Below the pieces are notes generated by a model. It ran no database searches. It had not been told where the DNA came from and saw only the letters and a list, made by a program, of their open reading frames with translations. From Luteimonas sp. (GTDB lineage Bacteria > Pseudomonadota > Gammaproteobacteria > Xanthomonadales > Xanthomonadaceae): a stretch of DNA of 64,000 nt. The position numbers and the translations under genes are program-made. The stretch lies in NCBI GenBank assembly GCA_024707405.1, contig JANPZU010000002.1, positions 62,001 to 126,000 on the forward strand, read 5' to 3'. Shown here in pieces: positions 7,534-18,300 of this stretch (within the stretch, counting starts at the first letter, position 1; every line of letters starts with the position of its first letter).

Positions 7534-10500
7534 ATGAAACGCAAGCTCCATACCGCTGTCAGACTCAATCGCAGCCTGCTGTGCTGCGCGTTGGCGGGTT
7601 GCATGCTGATGGCCGCGCCGCACGCGTTCGCGCAGTCCACCTCGGCGACGCTGCAGGGACGGGTATCGGCGGATTCGGCGCCGGCCACCGATGCGCGCGT
7701 CACTGCCACCAACCTTGCCACCGGCCTCACGCGCACCGTGCAGACCAGCGCGAGCGGCGGCTACAACGTCGGCGGCCTGCCGCCAGGTACGTACCGCATC
7801 GACGTGACCGCGGGCGGGCAGACCACGTCGCGCAACATCACCCTGGCCGTGGGCCAGACCGCGACGCTCAACCTTGGCGTCGGCGGCGAAGCCGAGACCG
7901 CCGCGGCGGAAGCGCGCGACCTTGACACCGTTGTGGTGACCGGCGCGGCGATGGTGGAGACTAAGACCTCGGAGATCGCAACGTATGTGTCGGCAAAGCA
8001 AATCGATGCACTACCGCAGGCATCCCGCAATTTCCTAGCCTTTGCAGATATTGTTCCAGGCGTAACGTTTCGAACTGGCGCGGATGGGTCTACGTCGCTG
8101 CGCAGCGTCCACAGCTCTCCAGCGGGATTAACGTCTTCATCGATGGCGTCGGCCAGAAGGATTATGTGCTCAAGGGCGGAGTGACTGGCCAAGATTCCAG
8201 TCGCGGCAATCCATTCCCCCAATTGGGCATCGCCGAGTACAAGGTCGTGACTTCGAATTACAAAGCGGAGTACGACCAGTTGAGTAGTGCGGGAATTACT
8301 GCGGTCACTCGGTCGGGCACCAATGAGTTTTCGGGTGAATTCTTTTGGGACAAGACCTCAGATGACTGGCGCAAGCCGACCCCTGCGGAGTCAGTGGCAG
8401 GAAACAAGATACCTTCGAGCGAGGAGCAGTACGGAGTCGCGTTTGGTGGCCCCATCGTCCGTGATCTCATGCATTTCTTTGTGACCTACGAGGCCAAGGA
8501 GTACAACTCGCCACGCACGATTACCCCGGGGCGCAACCTAGCGATCGAAGATCTCCCGCCGCAGTTCCAAGATGCAGCGAGGCAGCCGGCTGCTGTTCCT
8601 TTCAAGGAGGATCTCTACTTTGGCAAGTTAAGTTGGACACCCGGCGAAGCTCATCTTGTTGAATTGACTTTCAAGCGACGTGAAGAAGATGAGGTAACCA
8701 ATGTCGGCAATGGGCCGAATACACTTGAGCGGGCGACGCTCAAGACCGGAGAGGAAACGCGTGTTGATTTGCGATATCAGTTCAGTTCAATGAATTGGTT
8801 GAATGATGCTCACGTTACCTTTGAAGAAGCAAACTTCGCACCACGTCCAGCAACACTCACAAACGGTGTCCGGCTCTTTATTCCCAGGCAAGGCCAAGAG
8901 ACCGTCAATAACCCCGACATGGATCTGGTTCTGAGTCTGGGAGGCGGGGGTGACTTTCAGAGCAAGGGGCAGAAGGGCTATTCGTTCCAGAACGACCTGA
9001 CATTCTATGGATGGGAGGCGCACACCATCAAAATGGGTGTGAAGTATAAGAAGATAGATATCAGTGCCTTTGAGCAGTCACCGTTCAGCCCGCAATTCGA
9101 ATACGACATAACCCAGAGCACGACGATTCCTTACTTCGTCCAGTTCACGGCCTCCGGGAACAATTTGCCGACTACTGTGGAGTCAGATGCGACACAGTTC
9201 GGAATATATATCCAAGATGATTGGATCGTCACGGATCGTCTCACACTCAATCTCGGTATCCGATGGGATTACGAGAAGAACCCAAGTTATGAGAGGCATG
9301 TAACCCCCCGACACGCTATCCAGCAGGCTGCGCGAGTATGTAAGTACGCGGCCGAACATGGATTACGACATCGAGGATTACATCAGCAATGGCGGCAACC
9401 GTAGTTCCTTTAAAGGTGGACTTGCACCTAGGTTGGGGTTCTCTTACGACCTCACCGGGGGGCAAAGACACGTCGTTTTTGGTGGCGCAGGGCGTTCCTA
9501 CAACAGGAACCAATTCGATTACCTCGCATATGAGCAGTACAGACTCGCGTTTCAGCGGTACCAGTTTTATTTCAACGCACCTGGTCACGATTGCTCTGAC
9601 CCGGAACGGCCAAGGAATCCATGCATTGATTGGGATCCATCTCTGCTAAACCCTGATGCGCTCGCCGATCTGATCGTACCCGGAAGCAATTTCGGTGCTG
9701 AGGTCTTCCTGCTCAACAATGATTTGAAGACGCCATATTCCGATCAGTTCAGCTTAGGAATAAGGAATACATTCGCCGTGTTAGGGCATGACTGGAGCTC
9801 ATCAGTCACTCTTCAGCACATTAGGAGTCATGATGGAATTCTGTTCTCGATCGGAAATCGCAGGCAGGATGGCAGTTTCTATCCGCCTGGAGTCGAGTTT
9901 GGGGAATTCTCCAGGAGCCGATTTGCCCGGTTACAACCGATTTTTTCGGGGAGACAATGCGGTGGAAACAAGGCTGAATGCAGTCTTGGTTTCTCTAGAC
10001 AAGCCGTATACAGAATCATCGCGCTGGGGCAGTAGCTTCGCTTATACATACAACGAAGCGACGGAAAATCGAGGAAGCTCCGATATCTTCACCTTCGACT
10101 ATCCAAATCTGGACAATATTGGCTTCATCCGTTCGACCGGGATTCCGAAACACAAGATTGTCGCAACCGGCATAGGTGAATTCATGGGGCTCATGCTTTC
10201 AGGGAAAGTTACGTGGACTAGTCCTCCCGGCAATACGGGTCTGAATTGTTTCGAGGGCGTCGACCCTGGGGCTTGCAACGTTGTCGGACGCTTTGAAACC
10301 TACTATTTCAAAGATCAGGATTTCTTTCAGCTCGACCTTGCTGCACAAAAGGAATGGGATACAGGTGGCGGTATCAAGTTTCGCATCCGAGGTGATGTGC
10401 TCAATGTGACAAACGAAATGAACTACACTGATTTTGGCAACTTCATCGGCGTTGGTGGCGTGGTGAATCCCGATTTCGGTCGGCGTACGGGGCTCAACAT

Positions 10501-10549
10501 CACCGGCCCGACCCGCACCTTCAAACTATCGTTCGGTCTGGATTGGTAA
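7534..10549 (+). pseudogene. TonB-dependent oligosaccharide receptor, mosaic and frameshifted
   Basis: Conceptually about 1,000 aa. It starts MKRKLHTAVRLNRSLLC with a signal peptide ending near AFAQ. A carboxypeptidase-regulatory-like domain follows (TLQGRVSADSAPATDARVTATN...GLPPGTYRIDV, residues about 36-118), then a TonB box (DLDTVVVTG), a plug (FIDGVGQKDYVLKGG, GITAVTRSGTNEFSGEFFWD) and a beta-barrel ending ...TRTFKLSFGLDW with the terminal aromatic typical of outer-membrane proteins. This resembles the oar-like receptors of Xanthomonadaceae. The frame changes three times: near 8104-8115, in a run of six C at 9304-9309, and at TTTGGGG 9898-9904. Single-base corrections restore the frame each time (one base lost at the first, one gained at the other two). 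From about 7960 to 10436 the codon use is visibly more AT-rich than in all neighbours. It may be a decayed gene or an assembly error; see findings. Confidence 0.85.
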
Positions 10550-10560
10550 TCGCTCCCTCC

Positions 10561-10590
10561 ATGCCGGCCACTCCGGTGGCCGGCATTTTT
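10561..10590 (+). terminator. Strong intrinsic terminator after the TonB receptor
   Basis: ATGCCGGCCAC-TCCG-GTGGCCGGCAT makes a perfect 11-bp stem with a 4-nt loop, followed by TTTT. It ends the receptor transcript and separates it from the GH144-like operon, which has its own operator just downstream. Confidence 0.9.
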
Positions 10591-10601
10591 CAGATTGACG
10601 A

Positions 10602-10615
10602 TGTAATCGATTTCA
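10602..10615. promoter_or_regulatory. Predicted LacI-family operator upstream of the GH144-like operon
   Basis: TGTAATCGATTTCA lies immediately after a TTGACG hexamer (10595-10600) that could be a -35, so the site would occupy the promoter spacer. The ATG of the lipoprotein gene is 17 bp downstream. It has the same consensus as the other four sites. Confidence 0.65.
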
Positions 10616-10631
10616 ACTTCAAGATGGGCTG

Positions 10632-12266
10632 ATGCACAAAAAATTCCTGCAACCACTTCCTTATCTGTTCTTGTCGCTCCTGCTGGCCATCGCACTGGGC
10701 GGGTGTCGTCAGGCGCCTGCACCGGTGGATGCCGATGCGCCGAAGCCCGGCCCGATCCCGCAGGTGGTGGTCGAGCCCGAAGTAGAAGCCGCGCCGGCAC
10801 GGCCGGAACTGCCGCCACTGTTCCGGGACATCGAGCGGCGCACGTTCCAGTTCTTCTGGGACACCACCAACGACGTCAACGGACTCACGCCGGATCGCTA
10901 TCCATCGCGCCCGTTTTCCAGCATCGCCGCCGTCGGCTTCGCGCTGACCGCATATCCCATCGGTATCGAGAATGGCTGGGTCAGCCGTACGCAGGCGGTG
11001 GATCGCACGCTGACCACGCTGAAGTTCCTGCATGCGGCCCCGCAAGGCCCTGCGGCCACTGGCACGGCCGGGCACAAGGGCTTCTTCTACCACTTCATCG
11101 ACATGACCGACGGCCATCGCTACAACTCGTGGGTCGAGTTGTCGAGCGTCGACACCGGTCTGATGATGATGGGCGTGCTGTTCGCGCAGTCTTATTACGA
11201 TGGCGACGATCCGCGTGAAGTCGAGATCCGCGAGCTGGCGGACAAGCTGTACCGCAACGTGCAGTGGCCTTGGCTGCAGCAGCGCAAGCCGCTGATCTCG
11301 ATGGGCTGGTATCCAGACAGGGGCTTCATCCCGCACGACTGGAATGGATACGACGAGGCGATGCTGGTCTACATCCTGGCGCTTGGTTCGCCGACGCATC
11401 CGGTCGAGCCCGAAGCGTGGGAAGCATGGACGCGCAGCTACGGCAACGAATGGGGCGTGTTCCAGGGGCAGGAGTACCTGAGCTTCGCGCCGCACTTCGG
11501 CCACCAGTACTCGCATACCTGGATCGATTTTCGCGGTATCCGCGATACGTACATGCGCGATCGCGGCATGGACTATTTCGAGAACAGCCGGCGTGCAACC
11601 TACGCGCAGCGGGCCTATGCCATCGAGAACCCGATGCAATGGAAGGGCTACGGTGAGAATGTCTGGGGGCTGACCGCCAGCGATGGCCCGCAGCACACCA
11701 CGCAGACCTTCCGCGGCGAACAGCGCGAGTTCCGCCACTACAGTGCGCGCGGCGCGGGCCTGAGCAATGCGTTCGACGACGGCACCATCGCACCGACGGC
11801 GGCGGTGGCCTCCATCGCGTTCGCACCGGAAATCGTGATTCCCGCGACCGAGGAAATGCATCGTCGCTACGGCGAGTTCCTGTATTCCAGCTACGGATTC
11901 CTGGATTCCTTCAATCCGAGTTTCGATTTCGACATCCCGGTCAAGACCGGGCGCATCGTGCCGGGGCAGGGTTGGGTGGCGAGCGATTACATCGCCATCG
12001 ACCAGGGGCCGATCCTGGCGATGATCGCCAATTACCGGAATGACTTCGTCTGGAACGTGATGAAGAAGAATCCGTACATCCGCAAGGGACTGGAACGTGC
12101 CGGATTCACCGGCGGCTGGCTGGCGCCGCCGGATGGCCCGCAGACCTCCGGTGCGCCGGATCCCGAAGCTGCCGCGGCCGAGGACATCGGCAAGGCGCAG
12201 CAGCGCATGCCGCTGCCAGCAGACGCGCAGCCGGTCGAACCGAGGGCCTCCGAGCCGCCGCAGTAG
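10632..12266 (+). CDS. GH144-like (glycoamylase-like domain) lipoprotein
   Basis: 544 aa. The first residues end in a lipobox (LLLAIALGGC, Cys25), so it is probably an envelope lipoprotein; a Pro-rich linker follows. From about residue 55 to 490 it matches the glycoamylase-like domain (PF10091): RTFQFFWDTTNDVNGLTPDR, FSSIAAVGFALTAYPIGIENGWVSR, GWYPDRGFIPHDWNGYDEAMLVYILALGSPTHP, YGENVWGLTASDGP, and a C-terminal IDQGPILAMIANYR. The domain is an (alpha/alpha)6 toroid. Characterised members in family GH144 are endo-beta-1,2-glucanases, so cleavage of a beta-1,2-glucan is the leading hypothesis, but many PF10091 proteins are uncharacterised. It begins an operon with the binding protein, two permeases and a large secreted protein. 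Confidence 0.85.
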   Translation: MHKKFLQPLPYLFLSLLLAIALGGCRQAPAPVDADAPKPGPIPQVVVEPEVEAAPARPELPPLFRDIERRTFQFFWDTTNDVNGLTPDRYPSRPFSSIAAVGFALTAYPIGIENGWVSRTQAVDRTLTTLKFLHAAPQGPAATGTAGHKGFFYHFIDMTDGHRYNSWVELSSVDTGLMMMGVLFAQSYYDGDDPREVEIRELADKLYRNVQWPWLQQRKPLISMGWYPDRGFIPHDWNGYDEAMLVYILALGSPTHPVEPEAWEAWTRSYGNEWGVFQGQEYLSFAPHFGHQYSHTWIDFRGIRDTYMRDRGMDYFENSRRATYAQRAYAIENPMQWKGYGENVWGLTASDGPQHTTQTFRGEQREFRHYSARGAGLSNAFDDGTIAPTAAVASIAFAPEIVIPATEEMHRRYGEFLYSSYGFLDSFNPSFDFDIPVKTGRIVPGQGWVASDYIAIDQGPILAMIANYRNDFVWNVMKKNPYIRKGLERAGFTGGWLAPPDGPQTSGAPDPEAAAAEDIGKAQQRMPLPADAQPVEPRASEPPQ

Positions 12267-12276
12267 ACTCCCGCGC

Positions 12277-13545
12277 ATGCGCAAGCCCGTCGCCCTGCTG
12301 GCACTCCTGTTCGCGTTCGCCTTGGGCGCGTGCGCGAAGGGCGACGGCACCACGACCATCCGCTTCTGGGCAATGGGCAAGGAAGCGGAAGTCGTGGCGG
12401 AGTTGATCCGAGACTTCGAACGCGAACATCCGGGCATCCGGGTCGAAGTGCAGGCGATCCCGATGACCGCCGCGCACGAAAAGCTCCTGACGGCGTGGGC
12501 CGCGGATGGTTTGCCGGACATCTGCCAGCTCGGCAACACCTGGATCCCAGAGTTCGCCACGCTGGGCGCACTGGAACCCTTGCAGTCGCATGTCGATGCC
12601 TCCGCCGTCATTGATGAGGGCGATTATTTCCCCGGCATCTGGGACACCAGCGTCGTCGATGGCGAACTGCTGGGCGTGCCGTGGTACGTCGATACCCGGC
12701 TGCTGTTCTACCGCAAGGACATCCTGGCCGAAGCCGGGTTCGACACGCCGCCGACCACGTGGGCCGAGTGGGAGCGAGCGATGGCGGCGATCAAGCGCAA
12801 CGTCGGGCCGGATCGCTACGCCATCCTGCTGCCGGTCAACGAGTTCGAGCAGCAATTGTCGCTGGCCTTGCAGCAGGACGACCCGCTCCTCCGCGACGAC
12901 GACGGTTACGGCAATTTCCGCAGCCCCGGTTTCCGCAAGGCGCTGGCGTTCTACGCCAACATGTTCGACCAGGGCTGGGCGCCGAAGATGTCGGAGACCG
13001 AGATCTCCAACGTCTGGGATGAATTCTTCAACGGTTTCTACGCGTTCTACCTGTCGGGGCCATGGAACATCCGAGAGTTCAGGCGACGCCAACCAGCCAG
13101 CCTCGAAGGAAAGTGGTCGACGATGCCGTTGCCCGGCCCGGATGGCCCCGGTGCAGGCATCGCCGGCGGCGCGAGCTTGGTGCTGTTCCGCTCGTCCGAG
13201 CACAAAGCCGAGGCGTGGTTGCTGGTGGAATATCTGTCGCGTCCCGACGTGCAGGAGCGTTTCCATGCATTGATCGGCAACTTGCCGCCACGTCGCAGCA
13301 CGTGGGAGTCGCCGGCCCTGCAGCAGGATGAACTGGCGACGGCGTTCCGCGACCAACTGGAGCGGGTAAAACCGGTGCCGAAGGTGCTGGAGTGGGAGCG
13401 CATCGTGCAGGAAATGCGCTTGGCGACCGAGCGCGTGGTGCGCGGCGGTCAAGCGCAGGAGAGTGCCTTGTCCGATCTCGATGCGCGTGTCGACGGCATC
13501 CTCGAAAAGCGCCGCTGGGTGCTGGAACAAGGGGCCGAACGATGA
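12277..13545 (+). CDS. ABC transporter sugar-binding lipoprotein
   Basis: 422 aa with lipobox LLFAFALGAC (Cys19). This is a family 1 extracellular solute-binding protein: TTIRFWAMGKEAEVVAELIRDFEREHPGIRVEVQAIP at the N-terminus, then LPDICQLGNTWIPEF, LLGVPWYVDTRLLFYRKDILAEAGF and GAGIAGGASLVLFRSSEHKAEAWLLVEYLSRPDVQERF. It delivers an oligosaccharide to the permeases encoded next. The ATG is only 10 bp after the previous stop. A TAGACT hexamer seven bases before the ATG could allow an additional, leaderless transcript. A REP element separates it from the first permease gene. Confidence 0.93.
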   Translation: MRKPVALLALLFAFALGACAKGDGTTTIRFWAMGKEAEVVAELIRDFEREHPGIRVEVQAIPMTAAHEKLLTAWAADGLPDICQLGNTWIPEFATLGALEPLQSHVDASAVIDEGDYFPGIWDTSVVDGELLGVPWYVDTRLLFYRKDILAEAGFDTPPTTWAEWERAMAAIKRNVGPDRYAILLPVNEFEQQLSLALQQDDPLLRDDDGYGNFRSPGFRKALAFYANMFDQGWAPKMSETEISNVWDEFFNGFYAFYLSGPWNIREFRRRQPASLEGKWSTMPLPGPDGPGAGIAGGASLVLFRSSEHKAEAWLLVEYLSRPDVQERFHALIGNLPPRRSTWESPALQQDELATAFRDQLERVKPVPKVLEWERIVQEMRLATERVVRGGQAQESALSDLDARVDGILEKRRWVLEQGAER

Positions 13546-13562
13546 GGGATGCTCCGCTTCTC

Positions 13563-13638
13563 GTAGAGCCGAGTTTGCTCGGCTGCTTTCGTGGGGGGCA
13601 ATTTGACTGCCGAAACAGCCGAGCAAGCTCGGCTCTAC
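13563..13638. repeat. GTAG-type REP pair inside the sugar ABC operon
   Basis: GTAGAGCCGAGTTTGCTCGGCTGC and, inverted, GCCGAGCAAGCTCGGCTCTAC flank a 30-bp centre. Each arm can itself fold and the two can pair with each other. It resembles the SMAG REP family of Stenotrophomonas, which begins with GTAG. Its position between the binding-protein and permease genes suggests a role in mRNA processing or stability. Confidence 0.85.
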
Positions 13639-13659
13639 GCATGGCTTGCGGAGCGACGC

Positions 13660-14538
13660 ATGCGCGCTAGCCTGGCCGGCTGGGTCTTCGCCGCACCTGC
13701 ACTGGTCGTGCTGCTGGTGTTCTTCGGCCTGCCGGTGCTGGCGGCGTTGCTGCTCAGCCTGACCGATTTCGATCTCTACGCGCTGGCCGACAGCCGCAAC
13801 CTGCGGTTCGTTGCGTTGGGCAACTACATCGAGCTGCTGCAAACGCCGATGTTCTGGAAGGCACTCGGCAACACCACGTACTTCGTCGTGGTCGGCGTAC
13901 CGTTGTCAATCGCGATTTCGCTGGGCGCGGCATTGCTGCTCAACGCCAAGGTGGCGCGCTTCAAGCCGCTGTTCCGTACCGCGCTGTTCGCACCCGTAGT
14001 GACCACGCTGGTGGCAGTAGCGGTGATCTGGCGGTATCTGTTCCATGCCAGCTACGGGTTGGTGAACTGGGCGTTGGGCCATGTCGGCATCGGGCCGATC
14101 GACTGGCTCGGCGACCCGAACTGGGCGATGCCGACGATCATGCTGTTCGCAGCCTGGAAGAACTTCGGCTACAACATGGTGATCCTGCTGGCAGGGTTGC
14201 AGGCGATCCCGCAGGATCTGTACGAGGCCGCGCGCATCGACGGTGCATCGAAATGGCGCCAGTTCCTGCACATCACCTTGCCGATGCTGGGGCCAGTGCT
14301 GCTGGTGGTCGGCGTGATCACCGTTTCCGGCTACTTCCAGTTGTTCGCCGAGCCCTACGTGATGACACGCGGAGATCCGCTGCAGAGTACGGTCAGCGTG
14401 CTGTATTACATGTTCGAGGAAGGCTTCAAGTGGTGGAACCTCGGCCGCGCGTCGGCGGTGGCATTCCTGCTGTTCCTCATCATCCTGGCGGTGACGGTGG
14501 TTCTGGTGCGCGCCGGGCGCAGGCGGGCGCTGGTATGA
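13660..14538 (+). CDS. Sugar ABC transporter permease, MalF type
   Basis: 292 aa from the ATG of MRASLAGWVFAAPALVVLLVFFGLPVLAALLLSL; GGAG lies upstream, while the track's earlier start lies within the REP. There are six predicted transmembrane helices. The cytoplasmic EAA loop YEAARIDGASKWRQFLHITLPML, which docks the ATPase, is intact. It forms a heterodimer with the next gene, whose ATG overlaps this stop as ATGA. No ATPase gene is adjacent; the MalK/UgpC-type ATPase at 26.1 kb is the likely partner. Confidence 0.93.
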   Translation: MRASLAGWVFAAPALVVLLVFFGLPVLAALLLSLTDFDLYALADSRNLRFVALGNYIELLQTPMFWKALGNTTYFVVVGVPLSIAISLGAALLLNAKVARFKPLFRTALFAPVVTTLVAVAVIWRYLFHASYGLVNWALGHVGIGPIDWLGDPNWAMPTIMLFAAWKNFGYNMVILLAGLQAIPQDLYEAARIDGASKWRQFLHITLPMLGPVLLVVGVITVSGYFQLFAEPYVMTRGDPLQSTVSVLYYMFEEGFKWWNLGRASAVAFLLFLIILAVTVVLVRAGRRRALV

Positions 14539-15380
14539 GCGAAGCGATGCGCGATGTCGGTGAATCCCGGCTGCATGCGTGGCTGGTCAACGGTGCCTTG
14601 TTGTCGCTGGCCTTGGTGAGCCTGGCACCGCTGCTCTGGATGGTCTCGGTTTCGTTCATGCCGATGGGCGAGGCCAGCCGCTTCCCGCCACCGCTGCTGC
14701 CGGGCGAGGCGACGCTCGACAACTACCGCAACCTGTTCGCGCGTACCGATGCCGCGCGCAACTTCGTCAATAGCCTGTTCGTCGCCGGGACGATCACGGT
14801 GCTGTCGCTGGTGGTCAATGCGATGGCCGGTTATGCCTTCGCCAAGTTGCGCTTCGCAGGACGTGATCGCATCTTTCAGTTGTTGTTGGCGGCACTGGTC
14901 ATCCCTGCGCAGGTCGCGATGCTGCCGTTGTTCCTGCTGATGAAGGAACTCGGCCTGGTGAACACCTATGCCGGCGTGATCGTCCCGGCGCTGGCGACGG
15001 TATTCGGCATCTTCCTGGTGCGCCAGTATGCACGCAGCATCCCGGACGAATTGCTGGAAGCGGCGCGCATCGACGGTGCAGGGGAGTTGCGAATCTTCTT
15101 CAGCATCGTGCTGCCGATGCTCAAGCCGGTGCTGGTGACGCTGGCGATCTTCACCTTCATGGCGGCGTGGAACGACTTCATGTGGCCCTTGATCGTGCTG
15201 ACCGACCAGGAGCACTACACCTTGCCGGTGGCCCTCGCCGCGCTGTCGCGCGAGCACATCATGGAGGTCGAGATGATGATGGCCGGTGCGGTGGTCACGG
15301 TACTGCCGGTGCTGCTGCTGTTCCTGCTGCTGCAGCGGTACTACATCCAGGGTTTGTTGCTTGGGAGCGTGAAAGGCTGA
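14535..15380 (+). CDS. Sugar ABC transporter permease, MalG type
   Basis: 281 aa, starting at the ATGA overlap (MSEAMRDVGESRLHAWLVNGALLSLALVSLAPLLWMVSVSF). Six hydrophobic segments and the EAA loop LEAARIDGAGELRIFFSIVLPML identify the MalG-type inner-membrane component. AAWNDFMWPLIVLTDQEHYTLPVAL is typical of this family. Its stop overlaps the start of the next gene (TGATG), so the secreted protein after it is translationally coupled to the transporter. Confidence 0.93.
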   Translation: MSEAMRDVGESRLHAWLVNGALLSLALVSLAPLLWMVSVSFMPMGEASRFPPPLLPGEATLDNYRNLFARTDAARNFVNSLFVAGTITVLSLVVNAMAGYAFAKLRFAGRDRIFQLLLAALVIPAQVAMLPLFLLMKELGLVNTYAGVIVPALATVFGIFLVRQYARSIPDELLEAARIDGAGELRIFFSIVLPMLKPVLVTLAIFTFMAAWNDFMWPLIVLTDQEHYTLPVALAALSREHIMEVEMMMAGAVVTVLPVLLLFLLLQRYYIQGLLLGSVKG

Positions 15381-18300
15381 TGATCGTCGTGAATACCGTC
15401 CGTGGAATCGTGGTGTTGCTGGCAGTGGCCGCAACGCAGGTACAGGCACAGGAAGCGGCGAAGCTGCTTGATGGCTTCGAGGACGCCTCGAAGTGGCGCG
15501 TGGTCGCTTCCAACCAGGTCAGCGGCAGCATCCGCAGCATCGATGGCGCGGACGGCAAGGCACTCTGCCTGGATTACGATTTCAACGGGGTGTCCGGTTA
15601 CGTCGGCATCCAGCGCGACCTGGCGCTGCGCTATCCGGAGAACTACCGGTTCGGATTCAAGCTGCGCGGCGACTCGCCGGACAACGACCTGCAGTTCAAG
15701 CTGGTCGATGCCAGCGGGGACAACGTCTGGTGGGTGAACCGGCCGAAGTACGACTACCCGAAGGCGTGGACGGATGTCCGCTACCGCAAGCGCCACATCA
15801 GCAAGGCATGGGGGCCTGATCCGGATCCGGCGTTGCGCGCGACCGAGAAGGTCGAATTCACGCTCTATGCGAATGCCGGCGGCCGCGGCGCGGTCTGCTT
15901 CGACACGTTGACGCTGGAGGAACTCGCGGTCGATGACGGCTCGCCGCTGGTGCCGGTCACTGCGACGGCGAGCGCGTCCACGCAGCAAGCGATGTCCGTC
16001 GCCGATGGCAATGACTCGACGGCGTGGGCTGCACCTGCGGGGCCGCAACGGCTGGTGCTGGATCTGGGACACGCGCGCGAATTCGGCGGGCTGCGGTTGC
16101 AGTGGCTGCCGGGTCGCCACGCGACACGCTATGGCGTTTCCCTGTCCGAGGATGGCGACGACTGGCGCAGCGTCCGTCACGTGTCGGGCAGCAACGGCGG
16201 CGTGGATTGGATTGCATTGCCGGAATCCGAAGCCAGATTCGTGTCCATCGACCTGCAGGAAGGTGGCGATGCTGGATACGCCCTGTCTTCGGTGGGCATC
16301 CAGCCGATCGAATTTTCCGAGAGCCAGAACGATGTCGTCATGGCGATGGCGAAGGAAGCGCCGAGGGGTTGGTTCCCACGCGGTTTTTCCGGTGAGCAGC
16401 CGTACTGGACGATCCTCGGCCTGGACGGTGGCTACCAACAGGGGTTGATCGGTGAGGATGGCGCGGTCGAAGTTGCCAAGGGCGGTTTCAGCATCGAACC
16501 GTTCGTGCTGGTGGATGGCAAGCTGGCCACCTGGCATGACGTGGATGTTTCGCAGTCCTTGCAGGACAACTACCTGCCGATCCCGAGCGTGCGCTGGAAG
16601 CGCAACGACCTCGACCTGGAGGTCACGGCCTTCGCGCATGGCGAACCGCGCCAGTCGCGACTGGTGGCGCGTTATCGGCTTACCAACCCCGGTCGCCGTG
16701 CCCGCGACTACACGTTGGCGCTCGCGGTGCAGCCGTACCAGGTCAATCCGCCGCGACAGTTCCTCAACACGCCCGGTGGCGTGAGCCGGATCGAATCGTT
16801 GTCGTTCGAGGGGGCAACCGCATCGGTCGCGGGCGTTCCCAAGGTGTTTTCCAAGCAGATCCCCGATGCGATGTTCGCCACGCCCTTCGATGGCGGCATG
16901 GTGGTGACCCATCTCGCATCGGGCCGCTTCCCCGCGGTGACTCGGGTGCAGCACGACGAGACCGGACTCGCATCCGGCGCGATGCTGTACCGCATGCGCT
17001 TGGGGCCATGGGAAACGCGCGAGATCCAGGTGATGGTGCCGATGACCGGCAACGCCGGGCTGGAGCGCCGCTGGTGGGATGCGGAGGTATTGCAGGCCGG
17101 CGTGGCCGAAACATGGCGGACGAAGCTCGACCGCGTCAGGATCGAGGTGCCGCAAGCCGCGCAGCCGGTCGCCGATGCGTTGCGCACGGCGCTGGCGCAC
17201 ATGCTGATCTCGCGCATCGGGCCGCGCCTGCAGCCGGGGACGCGTGCCTATGCCCGTAGCTGGATCCGTGATGGCGCGATGATCTCCGAAGGCCTGTTGC
17301 GCATGGGACGCGAGGACGTGGTGAAGGACTACGTCGAGTGGTACGCGCCGTACCAGTTCGAGAACGGCAAGGTGCCGTGCTGCGTGGACGACCGCGGCAG
17401 CGACCCGGTGCCGGAGAACGACAGCCACGGCGAATTGATCTACAACATCGCCGAGTACTGGCGCTATACCAACGACACGGCCTTCCTCGAGAAGATGTGG
17501 CCGCACGTGCTGGGTGCGTTCGAGTACATGGAAGAACTGCGCGCCAGCGTACGCACCGAGGCCAATCGCGCGGTCAATCCTGCGTTCTACGGGATGATGC
17601 CGGCATCGATCAGCCACGAAGGGTATTCGGCCAAGCCGATGCATTCGTACTGGGACAACTTCTGGTCGCTCCGCGGTTACAAGGATGCGGTCGAAGTGGC
17701 GCAGGTGCTCGGCAAGACCGATGTGCTGCCCAGGCTGGTCGCGGCGCGCGACGAGTTCCGCCAAGACCTTCATGCCTCCTTACTCGCGGCGGCGCAGTTG
17801 CATGGCATCGACTTCCTGCCGGGTGCCGCGGAGCTTGGTGATTTCGACCCGACCTCGACCACCATCGCATTGGCTCCGGGCGGCGAGCAGGACTGGTTGC
17901 CACGCGACTTGCTGGACAACACCTTCGAACGCTACTGGCGCGAGTTCGTCGAGCGTCGCGATGGCCAGCGCGAATGGAAGGACTACACGCCCTACGAATG
18001 GCGAAACGTCGCGGCGATGGTGCGACTGGGCTGGCGCGGTCGTGCGAAGGAAGTGTTCGACTGGTTCTTCGACCACCGCGCCCCGCATGCATGGAACCAG
18101 TGGGGCGAAGTGGTGTCGTCCACGCCGCGCGAACCGTTCTTCCTCGGCGACCTGCCGCATGCGTGGGTGGCATCGGACTTCATGCGCTCGGCCATCGAGA
18201 TGTTCGTGTATCCGCGCGAATCGGACGACAGCATCGTGCTGGCGGCCGGTCTGCCTCCGGAATGGCTGGAAGGCAAGGGTGTGTCGATCGACGGCATGCG

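Noticed and set aside
9389-9649. Small ORFs within the TonB receptor region
   Set aside because: They are off-frame pieces created by the frameshifts; conserved receptor sequence runs in the other frame.
15341-17773. 810-aa antisense ORF
   Set aside because: Shadow of the secreted glycosidase-like gene; the translation has the composition of reverse-strand GC-rich sequence and no motifs.
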